Shown piece by piece: positions 10,202 to 18,885 of a stretch of DNA of 64,000 nt (within the stretch, counting starts at the first letter, position 1; every line of letters starts with the position of its first letter). Both the position numbers and the translations under genes were made by a program. This DNA comes from Bacillus massiliglaciei (GTDB lineage Bacteria; Bacillota; Bacilli; Bacillales; DSM-1321), in assembly GCF_900098925.1 (NCBI RefSeq), contig NZ_LT622358.1, forward strand, positions 144,584 through 208,583, written 5' to 3'. The notes beneath the pieces were generated by a model. The model worked only from the letters and a program-made list of their open reading frames with translations. It did not search any database and was not told the origin of the DNA.

Positions 10202-11185
10202 ATGTTTAAAATAGGTTATCGGACGATCAAAACGGCTGTGGGTACAGCAGTAGCCATCATCATTGCCCAGATGCTCCATTTAGAGAGTTTTCCGTCTGCA
10301 GGCATTATTACGATATTGTGTATTCAAGTAACGAAGAAAAAATCACTGCGGGCCTCAGGGGCGCGTTTCGCAGCCTGTATGCTTGCGATTGCTCTTTCAA
10401 GCCTGATGTTTGAGTTCATTGCCTTCCATCCGATTGTCATTGGCTTGTTCCTTCTGATCTTCATTCCGATTACGGTAGCTCTAAAGATCAATGAAGGGAT
10501 CGTCACAAGCAGTGTGATCCTGCTTCATCTCTATGCAGCCGGGAACATTACGTTTAAGCTTATTTTGAATGAAACACTCCTTATCACCGTCGGCATCGCC
10601 GTCGCTTTGCTCATGAATCTCTATATGCCGAGTGCTGAAAGAGTATTGATTGATTATCAGAAGCGAATCGAGGAAAACTTCCGTTTAATGCTGATGGGAA
10701 TCGTTCATTATTTAAGGGATAACGACCACTCTTGGGACGGAAGGGAGATTATGGAGACCTCAAATCTGCTGAAAAGTGCCCGCCGGATTGCTTTCCGCGA
10801 TATAGAGAACCGTTTGTTGAGTGACGATGATTTGTATTATAGCTACTTTGAAATGAGGGAAGATCAATTTCAAATTATTGAAAGGATTCTTCCGTTAGTG
10901 ACGAATATTCCGCAGGTAGTGAAACAGAGCGGAATGCTGGCTGAATTTATCGAAGAGCTGGCCAACAATGTTCATTTTCATAATACTGCCATCATTTATT
11001 TAAGGAAGCTTGAGAAGATGAGGCAGGTTTTTCAAGAAATGCCGCTGCCTGAGACGCGGACAGAATTTGAATCTAGGGCGGCTCTTGTACAGCTGATGAA
11101 TGAAATGGAAGAGTATCTCCTTCTGAAGCATGCTTTCAAAGGCTATAATCCGCCGAATGAAAAGAAACGGGTCCGTTCAAACTAA
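10202..11185 (+). CDS. yqjA: Aromatic acid exporter/FUSC-like membrane protein YqjA (DUF939)
   Basis: The 327-residue protein has an N-terminal hydrophobic half with about four to six membrane segments (TAVGTAVAIIIAQML, FLLIFIPITVALK, ETLLITVGIAVALL). A soluble, helical C-terminal half starts near residue 150. This is the layout of the ArAE/DUF939 family. The cargo is unknown. The ATG at 10202 (MFKIGYR) matches B. subtilis YqjA; the earlier ATG at 10160 lacks a ribosome binding site. Twenty bases separate it from the next gene, so the two are probably co-transcribed. Confidence 0.85.
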   Translation: MFKIGYRTIKTAVGTAVAIIIAQMLHLESFPSAGIITILCIQVTKKKSLRASGARFAACMLAIALSSLMFEFIAFHPIVIGLFLLIFIPITVALKINEGIVTSSVILLHLYAAGNITFKLILNETLLITVGIAVALLMNLYMPSAERVLIDYQKRIEENFRLMLMGIVHYLRDNDHSWDGREIMETSNLLKSARRIAFRDIENRLLSDDDLYYSYFEMREDQFQIIERILPLVTNIPQVVKQSGMLAEFIEELANNVHFHNTAIIYLRKLEKMRQVFQEMPLPETRTEFESRAALVQLMNEMEEYLLLKHAFKGYNPPNEKKRVRSN

Positions 11186-11205
11186 GCTAAAAAAGGATGA
11201 TCTGT

Positions 11206-11718
11206 TTGAAAGGTCCATTAGCTTTAGTGCTGGTTCTTTTTCTTTTCTTTGGAATCTCTGCCGCTCCTGCTGCTTCTGCAGATGAAGAGGTCTTTCTGAT
11301 TGTCAATAAAGCCAATAATCAGTTGGCAGTTGCAGAGAACGGCAAAATTTTAGAAATTGTATCTGCAGGTACTGGCAAATCCAATGAAGATACGCCTGAA
11401 GGTGCTTTTACCATAAAAGTAAAGGCTGTTAACCCTTATTACAGAAACCGAGATATTGAGGGAGGAGATCCGGCCAATCCGCTTGGCACCCGCTGGATCG
11501 GTTTTGATGCGGAAGAGACGGATGGCCGGAGGTATGGAATTCATGGGACGAATCGGCCTGAATCCATTGGCAAGTATATGTCGAACGGCTGCATTCGACT
11601 CTTAAATGAGGATGTAGAGCGAATTTATGAGATGGTTCCCGTGGGGGGCCGCGTCTTTATCCTGTCATCTGATAAAAGCTTTGCGGCTCTTGCTAAGGAT
11701 TTGAGCAATGTTCAATAA
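11206..11718 (+). CDS. Secreted L,D-transpeptidase (YkuD domain)
   Basis: The protein has an N-terminal signal peptide ending at AAPAASA, followed by a mature domain of about 140 residues. It carries the YkuD catalytic signature: His in YGIHGTNRPESIG, and Ser-x-Gly-Cys-Ile-Arg in MSNGCIRLLNEDV with the nucleophilic Cys. Enzymes of this family make 3-3 peptide cross-links in, or attach proteins to, peptidoglycan outside the membrane. No LysM domain is present, so wall targeting must come from the catalytic domain. A TTG at 11206, with AAAAGGA 8-9 bases upstream, is preferred over the ATG at 11197, which abuts the Shine-Dalgarno. It is probably in an operon with yqjA. Confidence 0.9.
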   Translation: MKGPLALVLVLFLFFGISAAPAASADEEVFLIVNKANNQLAVAENGKILEIVSAGTGKSNEDTPEGAFTIKVKAVNPYYRNRDIEGGDPANPLGTRWIGFDAEETDGRRYGIHGTNRPESIGKYMSNGCIRLLNEDVERIYEMVPVGGRVFILSSDKSFAALAKDLSNVQ

Positions 11719-11744
11719 AAAAAGAAAGGCTGCGATGCCTTTCT
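11717..11744 (-). terminator. Terminator of the prli42-like gene
   Basis: Read on the minus strand, AGAAAGG and CCTTTCT form the stem, followed by seven T. It overlaps the end of the L,D-transpeptidase gene and may also stop that transcript less efficiently. Confidence 0.7.
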
Positions 11745-11784
11745 AATGGTTGGGAAAAGCTATTTTTTTAGAGTTCAGAAGCAC

Positions 11785-11880
11785 TTATAAAAGGAAAGCG
11801 ATTCCTGAAAGCAGGGTAGTCAGCAGCATGGAAATAAGCATTAAATATATGACGAATTTTCTGATGTTTTTATTTTTCAT
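11785..11880 (-). CDS. prli42: Stressosome-associated membrane miniprotein Prli42 (DUF4044-like)
   Basis: This 31-residue reading frame on the minus strand begins MKNKNIRKFVIYLMLISM and ends LLSGIAFLL. It has a basic cytoplasmic N-terminus followed by one membrane helix. This matches the pattern of Prli42, the conserved Firmicute miniprotein that tethers the stressosome to the membrane in Listeria (family knowledge). The ATG has a strong ribosome binding site (AAGGAG, 6 bases away), and a terminator follows the stop. The gene lies alone on the minus strand between two plus-strand operons and is easily missed by gene callers. Whether the genome has an RsbRST stressosome cannot be seen here. 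Confidence 0.82.
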   Translation of the reverse strand: MKNKNIRKFVIYLMLISMLLTTLLSGIAFLL

Positions 11881-12004
11881 AACGATCTCCTTACACACAT
11901 TTTCGATAGAATTATTGTAACGTGTCCTTATAATAGAAACAAGTTTTATATAGAATCCAGACATTTCATTTACGCGGTTGACTTAAAAAATGGGGGTCTT
12001 TGAT

Positions 12005-12427
12005 ATGATTAAAAGAATTGACCATATCGGTATTGCTGTGAAATCATTGGAGGAAGCCCTGCCGCTTTATACAGAAACTTTCATGTTCAGGCTGGAAGGG
12101 ATGGAAACGGTCGAAAGCCAAGGCGTTAAGGTTGCTTTCGTTCAGGCGGGCAATGTTTGTCTTGAATTATTGGAAGCGCTGTCACCAAATAGCCCCATTG
12201 CTAAATTTATAGAAAAAAAGGGTGAAGGAGTCCACCATATCGCTTTGGGGGTAACGGGCATTGAAAATCGGATACAGGAAATAAAGCAATCCGGTCTCAG
12301 GATGATTGATGAGAAGGCGAGGAAAGGCGCACATCATGCAGATGTAGCGTTTGTTCATCCAAAATCCACAGCAGGCATTTTATTTGAACTTTGCGAGAGG
12401 CCGGCAGGCGGGGAGGAATCGAAATGA
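12005..12427 (+). CDS. mce: Methylmalonyl-CoA epimerase (VOC family)
   Basis: The 140-residue protein has two beta-alpha-beta-beta-beta units of the vicinal oxygen chelate fold. Metal ligands are expected in IDHIGIAV, CLELLEA, VHHIALGV and LFELCER. It converts (S)- to (R)-methylmalonyl-CoA, the substrate of MutAB. The ATG at 12005 follows GGGGG at a good distance; an upstream ATG at 11990 is poorly placed. The stop codon overlaps the next start (ATGA), so it is co-translated with the carboxyltransferase. This supplies the middle step of the propionyl-CoA route encoded in this window. Confidence 0.93.
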   Translation: MIKRIDHIGIAVKSLEEALPLYTETFMFRLEGMETVESQGVKVAFVQAGNVCLELLEALSPNSPIAKFIEKKGEGVHHIALGVTGIENRIQEIKQSGLRMIDEKARKGAHHADVAFVHPKSTAGILFELCERPAGGEESK

Positions 12428-13974
12428 CGGATATTTATGAAAAAATTAATGAGCTGTATGACCGTAAGAGAGAAGTAGAGCTTGGCGGCGGAGACGAGAG
12501 AATCGAAAAGCAGCATGAAAAGGGAAAGCTGACTGCCAGAGAAAGAATTGAGCTGCTTGTAGATCCCGACACTTTCGTTGAGCTGAATCCATTTGTTCAG
12601 CATCGGAGCACTGATTTTGGCCTGGATAAGATCAAAGGACCCGGTGATGGAGTGGTGACAGGGTACGGCAAAGTGAATGGAAGGGATATATACTTATTTT
12701 CACAGGATTTTACAGTCTTTGGCGGGGCACTTGGAGAGATGCATGCGATGAAAATTGCGAATGTTATGGATTTGGCTGCCAAAAACGGCGCTCCCTTTGT
12801 CGGACTGAATGATTCCGGCGGGGCACGAATTCAGGAAGGCGTTGTTTCATTGGACGGCTATGGCCAGATTTTCTACCGTAACTCGATTTATTCGGGAGTG
12901 ATCCCGCAAATTTCTGTTATTATGGGACCCTGTGCAGGCGGAGCGGTTTATTCACCGGCCATCACGGATTTTGTTTTTATGGTTGAAAAAACGAGCCAGA
13001 TGTTCATAACAGGTCCGAAAGTCATTGAAACGGTGACCGGCGAGAAAATCAGTTCTGAAAATCTTGGCGGTGCAAAAATACATAATACAGTCAGCGGCAA
13101 TGCCCATTTTCAGGCATCCTCTGAAGAAGAAGCACTTAAATCTGTGAGGAAGCTTTTGAGCTATCTGCCGCAAAATAATGAAGAAAAGCCTCCTTCGGGA
13201 GAAGCGGATACGGAAGATGATGACCGTCCAAATCTGGCTGATATTGTCCCATTCGAAGGCGTTCGCCCTTATGATGTGCGAAAGGTCATTGAAGAGGTTG
13301 CTGATCCGGATTCTTTTATGGAAATACAGGAAGGTTTTGCTAAAAACATTGTCATTGGCCTTGGAAGAGTGAAAGGCCGGGTTGCTGGATTTGTCTGCAA
13401 CCAGCCAAAGGTGCTTGCCGGCGGCCTTGATATCGATTCCTCTGATAAAGCGGCGAGATTTATCCGCTTTTGTGATTCCTTTAATATCCCCCTCATTACT
13501 TTTGAAGATGTATCCGGTTTCTTTCCGGGGGTCAAGCAGGAGCATGGCGGCATTATCAGGCACGGGGCCAAAATTCTATATGCTTATTCTGAAGCAACAG
13601 TGCCGAAACTGACGGTCATTCTGCGAAAGGCATACGGCGGAGCCTATGTGGCACTTAACAGTAAATCAATCGGTGCCGATCTTACTTTTGCGTGGCCGAA
13701 TGCGGAAATCGCGGTGATGGGCTCTCAGGGTGCTGCCAATATTATCTTTGCCCGTGAAATCCAAAACAGTGACAATCCCGAAGAAACACGGGCTGCTAAA
13801 ATAGAAGAATACCGTGAGAAGTTTGCCAATCCATATGTGGCCGCAAGCCAAGGGATGGTGGATGATGTCATTGATCCCCGGGAAACTCGAAAGAAAATCA
13901 TTCAGGCATTAGATATGCTGCGTAATAAAAAAGAAACAAGGCCGCAGAAAAAGCACGGAAATATCCCATTGTGA
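12424..13974 (+). CDS. yqjD: Acyl-CoA carboxylase beta subunit (propionyl-CoA carboxylase / methylmalonyl-CoA carboxyltransferase)
   Basis: This 516-residue carboxyltransferase has both crotonase-like halves, with the conserved GGARIQEGV and GPCAGGAVYSPA in the first, and AYGGAYVALNSK and AEIAVMGSQGAAN in the second. It transfers carboxyl between biotin and propionyl-CoA to give (S)-methylmalonyl-CoA, or runs the decarboxylase reaction in sodium-pump versions. No biotin carboxylase, biotin carrier or membrane beta subunit is next to it, so a partner must be elsewhere, and the direction cannot be settled. The ATG has GGGGAGG upstream and overlaps the mce stop. The terminator at 13983 ends the two-gene unit. 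Confidence 0.92.
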   Translation: MTDIYEKINELYDRKREVELGGGDERIEKQHEKGKLTARERIELLVDPDTFVELNPFVQHRSTDFGLDKIKGPGDGVVTGYGKVNGRDIYLFSQDFTVFGGALGEMHAMKIANVMDLAAKNGAPFVGLNDSGGARIQEGVVSLDGYGQIFYRNSIYSGVIPQISVIMGPCAGGAVYSPAITDFVFMVEKTSQMFITGPKVIETVTGEKISSENLGGAKIHNTVSGNAHFQASSEEEALKSVRKLLSYLPQNNEEKPPSGEADTEDDDRPNLADIVPFEGVRPYDVRKVIEEVADPDSFMEIQEGFAKNIVIGLGRVKGRVAGFVCNQPKVLAGGLDIDSSDKAARFIRFCDSFNIPLITFEDVSGFFPGVKQEHGGIIRHGAKILYAYSEATVPKLTVILRKAYGGAYVALNSKSIGADLTFAWPNAEIAVMGSQGAANIIFAREIQNSDNPEETRAAKIEEYREKFANPYVAASQGMVDDVIDPRETRKKIIQALDMLRNKKETRPQKKHGNIPL

Positions 13975-13982
13975 CAGAAAAA

Positions 13983-14013
13983 GCAGAAGTTCGGTTCTCC
14001 GGACTTCTTTTTA
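13983..14013 (+). terminator. Terminator after mce-yqjD
   Basis: The stem AGAAGTTCGG / CCGGACTTCT, with small imperfections, is followed by TTTTT. Confidence 0.8.
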
Positions 14014-14032
14014 TATCACATTATTTGCCGGG

Positions 14033-14060
14033 TTGTTGCTTTTAGAAGTATACTTATGAT
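14033..14060 (+). promoter_or_regulatory. Probable sigma-A promoter of yqjE
   Basis: TTGTTG (14033-14038) and TATGAT (14055-14060) are 16 bases apart, 26 bases before the start codon. Confidence 0.5.
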
Positions 14061-14086
14061 GGAATATATTAATGGAGGTTTTATTT

Positions 14087-15208
14087 ATGATTAATCAAGA
14101 CCGTTTAGTGGCGGAATTTTTCGAGTTAGTGCAAGTAGACTCAGAAACGAAAAATGAAGCTGAAATTGCGAAAGTCCTTAAAGCGAAGTTCACTGAGCTT
14201 GGTTTAGATGTTTATGAAGATGATACAGCGTCAGTAACTGGACACGGTGCCGGAAATTTAATCTGTACCCTTCCTGCAAGCAAAGACGGAGCTGAAACCA
14301 TTTATTTCACTTCTCACATGGATACAGTTGTACCTGGCAATGGAATCAAACCATCTATTAAAGACGGATACATAGTTTCAGACGGCACCACAATCCTGGG
14401 TGCTGATGATAAAGCAGGTCTTTCAGTGATGATTGAATCAATCCGTGTACTGAAAGAGCAGAATATTCCCCATGGGAAAATCGAATTCATTATCACAGCA
14501 GGCGAAGAATCCGGCCTTGTGGGTGCCAAGGCTTTAGACCGCTCACTCGTAACGGCAAAATTCGGCTATGCCCTTGACAGTGACGGCAAAGTAGGAAATG
14601 TAGTGGTAGCTGCTCCGACCCAAGCAAAAGTAGCAGCCAAAATTTATGGAAAAACCGCTCATGCCGGTGTAGCACCTGAAAAAGGCGTATCGGCTATCAC
14701 AATCGCTTCAAAAGCTATTTCCAGGATGCTGCTTGGCAGAATTGATGAAGAAACCACAGCCAATATTGGTCGTTTCCAAGGCGGCCAGCAGACAAACATT
14801 GTCTGTGACTTTGTTGATATCCTTGCGGAAGCCCGTTCTCTTGTTCCGGAAAAAATGGAACAGCAGGTAGCAAAGATGAAAGAAGCATTTGAAATGGCTG
14901 CTGTTGAAATGGGCGGACGTGCTGAAGTGGATGTTACTGTGATGTATCCTGGCTTTAAATATGGTGCAGGCGACCATGTTGTCGAAGTGGCAAGACAGGC
15001 TGCAGCGAAGATTAACCGTCCGTGTGAACTTCAAAAAAGCGGCGGCGGGAGCGATGCAAACGTGATTGCCGGCTTTGGGATCCCAACTGTCAATCTTGCG
15101 GTAGGCTATGAGGAAATCCATACAACGAATGAAAAAATTCCGGTTGAAGAATTAACGAAGCTTGCTGAAATGGTCATTGCCATCGTCGGTATCGTAGCTG
15201 GAGAGTAA
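14087..15208 (+). CDS. yqjE: Peptidase T-like M20 metallopeptidase
   Basis: The 373-residue M20-family protein contains the zinc-site signatures TSHMDTVVPG (His and Asp), LGADDKAG (bridging Asp) and TAGEESGLVG (catalytic Glu and zinc Glu). The inserted dimerisation domain starts around GKTAHAG. A C-terminal GGSDAN and the final zinc His in EEIHTTNE complete the site. It is predicted to act on small peptides in the cytoplasm; the exact substrate is unknown. The ATG at 14087 is 8 bases after GGAGG, while ATG 14072 overlaps the Shine-Dalgarno itself. The order yqjD-yqjE-yqjH is as in B. subtilis. Confidence 0.92.
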   Translation: MINQDRLVAEFFELVQVDSETKNEAEIAKVLKAKFTELGLDVYEDDTASVTGHGAGNLICTLPASKDGAETIYFTSHMDTVVPGNGIKPSIKDGYIVSDGTTILGADDKAGLSVMIESIRVLKEQNIPHGKIEFIITAGEESGLVGAKALDRSLVTAKFGYALDSDGKVGNVVVAAPTQAKVAAKIYGKTAHAGVAPEKGVSAITIASKAISRMLLGRIDEETTANIGRFQGGQQTNIVCDFVDILAEARSLVPEKMEQQVAKMKEAFEMAAVEMGGRAEVDVTVMYPGFKYGAGDHVVEVARQAAAKINRPCELQKSGGGSDANVIAGFGIPTVNLAVGYEEIHTTNEKIPVEELTKLAEMVIAIVGIVAGE

Positions 15209-15310
15209 GTGTTTTGGTCGGAAAGAAACAAGGTATAGGCAGCTTCATAAGCCGTTGTCTTCCGTTCTGTGCCGGTCTGCCGGCTGCGTGGTAAAAAGGA
15301 AGTGTCAGCC

Positions 15311-16380
15311 GTGAATCATATGTATCCTAAGAAGGGAAGAGTCATTCTCCACATCGATATGAATAGTTTTTATGCCTCGGTGGAAATGGCGTACAATCCC
15401 GATCTAAAAGGGCGGCCGCTCGCCATTGCAGGAAATGTCGAGGAAAGAAAGGGCATTATTGTTACCTGCAGTTATGAGGCGAGAAAATTCGGGGTCAAAA
15501 CGACAATGCCGGTATGGCAGGCGAAAAAATTATGTCCGGGCCTGATCATCCAACAGCCTAACTTTGATCGGTACCGGCAGGCTTCGCTGGCGATTTTTGA
15601 ATTGTTCCGCCAATATACTGAACGGGTGGAGCCTGTCTCTATTGATGAAGGATATTTGGATATTACTGACTGCGGTGATATCGGTACCCCTATTGAAATC
15701 GCTCAAACGATACAGAGGCGAATCATGGAAACGATGGACCTGCCCTGCAGCATCGGCATTGCCCCGAATAAATTTCTGGCTAAAATGGCCTCAGATATGA
15801 AAAAGCCTTTAGGAATTACGATTCTTAGAAAGCGGGATGTTCCGCAAGTCCTTTGGCCAATGAAGGCGGAAGAAATGCACGGTATTGGACTGAAGACCGC
15901 AGAAAAACTGGCTTCTATAGGAATTCAGACCATTGGCGATTTGGCCGTAGCTGATGATTTCCAGCTGAGAAAGGTACTTGGGATTAATGGCACCCGTTTA
16001 AAGGAACGGGCTAATGGCAAGGACGAAAGACCCGTTGATCCGGACTCAGTCTTTGATTATAAAAGTGTCGGCAACTCCACAACATTGCCTCATGAAATTG
16101 GAACGGGGAAGGTGTCCGTCTCCTTGGTGTTACCGCTTTTGATGTTATTGAAAAAGAAGCTGCTGTCAAACAGCTCGATCTTTTTTCTTTTCACGAAGAA
16201 GCGGAGAAGGAATCGCTTTATTTGGCGATGCAGAAGCTGCAAACCAAGTATGGAAAAAATATTATCAAAAAGGGGCTGCCTTTTCATAACCGTTCAAACA
16301 GCGCAGATACGAGCTTCAGTAAAGACTTTATGGATTTGATGAAGCAAAAGAAACGAGCAGCTGATGAGGGAGAAGAGTAG
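15311..16380 (+). pseudogene. dinB: DNA polymerase IV (DinB/YqjH), broken by internal deletion and frameshift
   Basis: The first frame (GTG 15311, AAGGAAG upstream) encodes a normal Y-family polymerase up to KSVGNSTTLPHE (about nt 16096). It includes both catalytic regions, HIDMNSFYASVE and SIDEGYLDI, and the helix-hairpin-helix thumb. At about 16097-16101 the frame jumps. The C-terminal part continues in the +2 frame from nt 16099 as WNGEGVRLLGVTAFDVIEKE, then the beta-clamp-like QLDLFSF, to the stop at 16380. In the intact family about 75-90 residues of the little-finger DNA-binding domain lie between TTLPH and the RLLGV strand; these are gone. The upstream frame runs out at 16339 with unrelated residues. 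The gene is therefore a deletion derivative, probably inactive or lacking processivity. Confidence 0.9.
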
Positions 16381-16488
16381 TCTGCCCGGATCCGGGTACA
16401 TTAGACAGTATACATGTTGATCCGCAGTGCCTGGTTGAAGCATGGGCGGTTAGGATACTTCAATTTTAAAATAAAGGGGAATTATTTT

Positions 16489-17901
16489 ATGAGTAAACAA
16501 CAAATCGGCGTAATCGGCCTTGCGGTCATGGGGAAAAACCTGGCATTCAATATTGAAAGCAGAGGATATTCCATTTCCGTTTACAACCGCTCACGCGCAA
16601 AAACAGATGAAATGATGAAAGAAGCAGAAGGGAAAAATGTATTTCCTGCCTACACGTTAGAAGAGTTCGTTGATTCATTGGAAACTCCTCGCAAAATTCT
16701 CCTCATGGTAAAGGCTGGGCAAGCGACTGATGCTACTATTGATCAGTTAAAGCCTTTGCTGGAAAAAGGGGATATCGTCATTGACGGCGGAAATACGTTC
16801 TTCAAGGATACTCAGCGCCGTAACGAAGTGCTCAGCGCCCAAGGCATCCACTTTATCGGTACCGGCGTTTCCGGCGGGGAAGAAGGGGCCTTAACAGGGC
16901 CTTCCATTATGCCAGGGGGACAAAAGGAAGCGTATGAACTGGTTGCACCGATTCTTAAAGATATTTCAGCGAAAGTTGACGGAGACCCATGCTGTACATA
17001 TATCGGTCCGGACGGTGCCGGCCATTATGTAAAAATGGTGCATAATGGAATTGAATATGGCGACATGCAGCTGATTTCTGAGTCTTATTTTCTGTTAAAA
17101 CACCTTTTGGGAGCAGATGCAGCTGAACTGCATGAAATCTTCTCTGATTGGAATAAGGGCGAGCTTGACAGCTATCTGATTGAAATTACTGCGGATATCT
17201 TCAAGAAGTATGATCCGGAGACTGGCAAACCAATGGTCGACGTTATTCTTGATAAAGCGGGACAAAAAGGGACAGGAAAATGGACAAGCCAAAGTGCGCT
17301 TGACTTAGGTGTGCCGCTTCCTGTCATCACTGAATCTGTATTCGCGCGTTTCATTTCCGCGATAAAAGAAGAAAGGGTAACAGCAAGCAAACAACTGAAA
17401 GGCCCTGTACCTGCTGCATTTAAGGGAGACCGTGCTGCCTTCATTGAAAGCATTCGCAAAGCGCTGTACATGAGTAAAATCGTGTCTTATGCTCAGGGAT
17501 TCGCTCAAATGAAAGCTGCATCCGATGAATTCGGCTGGGATCTTCAATATGGAGATATTGCGATGATCTTCCGCGGCGGATGTATCATCCGTGCCCAATT
17601 CCTTCAAAAGATCAAGGATGCTTATGACCGTGAACCGGCATTGAATAATCTTTTACTTGATTCTTATTTCCAAGGTATTGCGGAAGAATATCAGGGGGCG
17701 CTGCGTGAAGTCATTGCGACTGCTGTCATGAATGGCGTTCCTGTTCCAAGTTTCTCTGCTGCGCTTGCTTATTTCGACAGCTACAGGACAGAAACCCTTC
17801 CTGCGAACCTGATTCAGGCTCAAAGAGATTACTTTGGTGCCCATACTTACCAGCGAGTGGATAAAGAAGGAACATTCCATACAGAATGGATGGAAAAGTA
17901 A
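16489..17901 (+). CDS. gndA: 6-phosphogluconate dehydrogenase, decarboxylating
   Basis: The 470-residue enzyme oxidises and decarboxylates 6-phosphogluconate to ribulose 5-phosphate in the oxidative pentose phosphate pathway. The N-terminal Rossmann motif is [10 protein letters not shown], with NRSR as the coenzyme phosphate-binding part. The family signature is [20 protein letters not shown] (catalytic Lys and His), and [15 protein letters not shown] follows. The ATG at 16489 follows AAAGGGGA; an upstream in-frame ATG at 16414 lies in the non-coding leader. It is convergent to zwf, the previous pathway step, about 1.6 kb away, as in B. subtilis. Confidence 0.96.
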   Translation: MSKQQIGVIGLAVMGKNLAFNIESRGYSISVYNRSRAKTDEMMKEAEGKNVFPAYTLEEFVDSLETPRKILLMVKAGQATDATIDQLKPLLEKGDIVIDGGNTFFKDTQRRNEVLSAQGIHFIGTGVSGGEEGALTGPSIMPGGQKEAYELVAPILKDISAKVDGDPCCTYIGPDGAGHYVKMVHNGIEYGDMQLISESYFLLKHLLGADAAELHEIFSDWNKGELDSYLIEITADIFKKYDPETGKPMVDVILDKAGQKGTGKWTSQSALDLGVPLPVITESVFARFISAIKEERVTASKQLKGPVPAAFKGDRAAFIESIRKALYMSKIVSYAQGFAQMKAASDEFGWDLQYGDIAMIFRGGCIIRAQFLQKIKDAYDREPALNNLLLDSYFQGIAEEYQGALREVIATAVMNGVPVPSFSAALAYFDSYRTETLPANLIQAQRDYFGAHTYQRVDKEGTFHTEWMEK

Positions 17902-18037
17902 GAAGAATTTACAAGGATACTTTTATGATCCGTGTTTTTGTTGATTAGAATGTCATCCTGCCTATAACGCTGAAGATCTTTCCTGCGATAGGCGGCAAAA
18001 TGATTATTAGTTCCCATCACAGATAACATAGAGTAAT

Positions 18038-18080
18038 AAAAGGATGAGTGACTGCTTAGGCAGATAAGCTCATCCTTTTT
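18038..18080 (+). terminator. Terminator after gndA
   Basis: AAAGGATGAG and CTCATCCTTT form the stem around a 16-base loop, followed by TTT. Confidence 0.75.
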
Positions 18081-18189
18081 CCTCTTTACACGTTTGCAGC
18101 TGAGCACTTTCGATTGCATGTAATGAAAGGTGAACAGCAAATTTTGATTATTAGGTTAGAAAATTACTGAAAAGAAGGTAAAGGAAGAA

Positions 18190-18405
18190 ATGAAAAAAGG
18201 AATGATTGACCGATTTGAAGGGGACATGGCAGTCATAGAATTTGAAAAGGAAATGAAGGATATTCCAAGGAAACTGCTGCCGCCAGATGCTAATTTTGGA
18301 GATGTCCTCCTGTTTGATGGGGACGATATAAAAATCTCAAAAAAAGAGACAGAAAAGGCTAAAAAGGAATTAGATGAGCTGATCAAAGAACTCTTTGAAG
18401 AGTAA
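18190..18405 (+). CDS. DUF3006 domain small protein
   Basis: The 71-residue acidic and lysine-rich protein fits the DUF3006 pattern: a short beta-barrel beginning MIDRFEGDMAVIEFE, a middle with the conserved LPPDANFGDVL, and a charged helical tail. Function is unknown. DUF3006 genes are often found near secreted nuclease or ComEC-type hydrolase genes (family knowledge), and here the next gene encodes a secreted excalibur protein. The ribosome binding site is AAAGGAAG. It has its own terminator. Confidence 0.75.
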   Translation: MKKGMIDRFEGDMAVIEFEKEMKDIPRKLLPPDANFGDVLLFDGDDIKISKKETEKAKKELDELIKELFEE

Positions 18406-18409
18406 AATC

Positions 18410-18447
18410 ATAAAAAAGGCTCTCTCCTGTGAGAGGGTCTTTTTTTG
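18410..18447 (+). terminator. Terminator after the DUF3006 gene
   Basis: A CTCTC/GAGAG-centred imperfect hairpin is followed by seven T. Confidence 0.7.
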
Positions 18448-18509
18448 CAGGGAATGGATACTTTTTAAACGGATATTTCATAAAAAAACTTATTTTAATA
18501 TATATTTAC

Positions 18510-18553
18510 ATATCTAAAGTATTAGATATTTTGTCGGGAGGATATAGTATAAT
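18510..18553 (+). promoter_or_regulatory. Candidate operator and -10 box of the excalibur gene
   Basis: A perfect 8-base inverted repeat ATATCTAA-AGTA-TTAGATAT (18510-18529) covers the place where the -35 box would be. A consensus TATAAT follows at 18548-18553, 24 bases before the TTG start. This arrangement suggests regulator binding at the -35 region. Confidence 0.4.
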
Positions 18554-18576
18554 TTCTTGATAAAGGAGGGATAATT

Positions 18577-18885
18577 TTGAAGAAAATCATATCTTTAGCA
18601 GTGGCAGCAACACTTATAACAGGCGGAATTGCTGTGTCATCACCAATACAGGCCGATGCGGCATCCGGTGTTTATAAAAACTGTACAGCGTTCAATAAAA
18701 AATATTCAAAAGGCGTTGCAAAATCTTCTAAAACCAAAAATAAAGTTATTAGCAAATCCACGAAAAAAGTATCGTATAAAGCATTGTCAAAAGGCACAAA
18801 GATTTCATCTTCTGTCTATAAAACAGCTATGAAATACAATAAGGATTTGGATCGTGATAAAGACGGAATTGCGTGTGAACGATAA
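18577..18885 (+). CDS. Secreted excalibur (calcium-binding) domain protein
   Basis: The protein has 102 residues with a signal peptide (KKIISLAVAATLITGG, cleavage near IQADAA) and a lysine/serine-rich linker. Its excalibur domain is split: YKNCTAFNKKY near residue 33 and the calcium loop DLDRDKDGIACER at the C-terminus. Excalibur domains bind calcium through the DxDxDG loop and are common on extracellular proteins of Firmicutes. No enzymatic domain is attached. The start is TTG, 7 bases after AAAGGAGGG. The very basic middle suggests binding to wall polymers or nucleic acid, which is inference only. Confidence 0.85.
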   Translation: MKKIISLAVAATLITGGIAVSSPIQADAASGVYKNCTAFNKKYSKGVAKSSKTKNKVISKSTKKVSYKALSKGTKISSSVYKTAMKYNKDLDRDKDGIACER

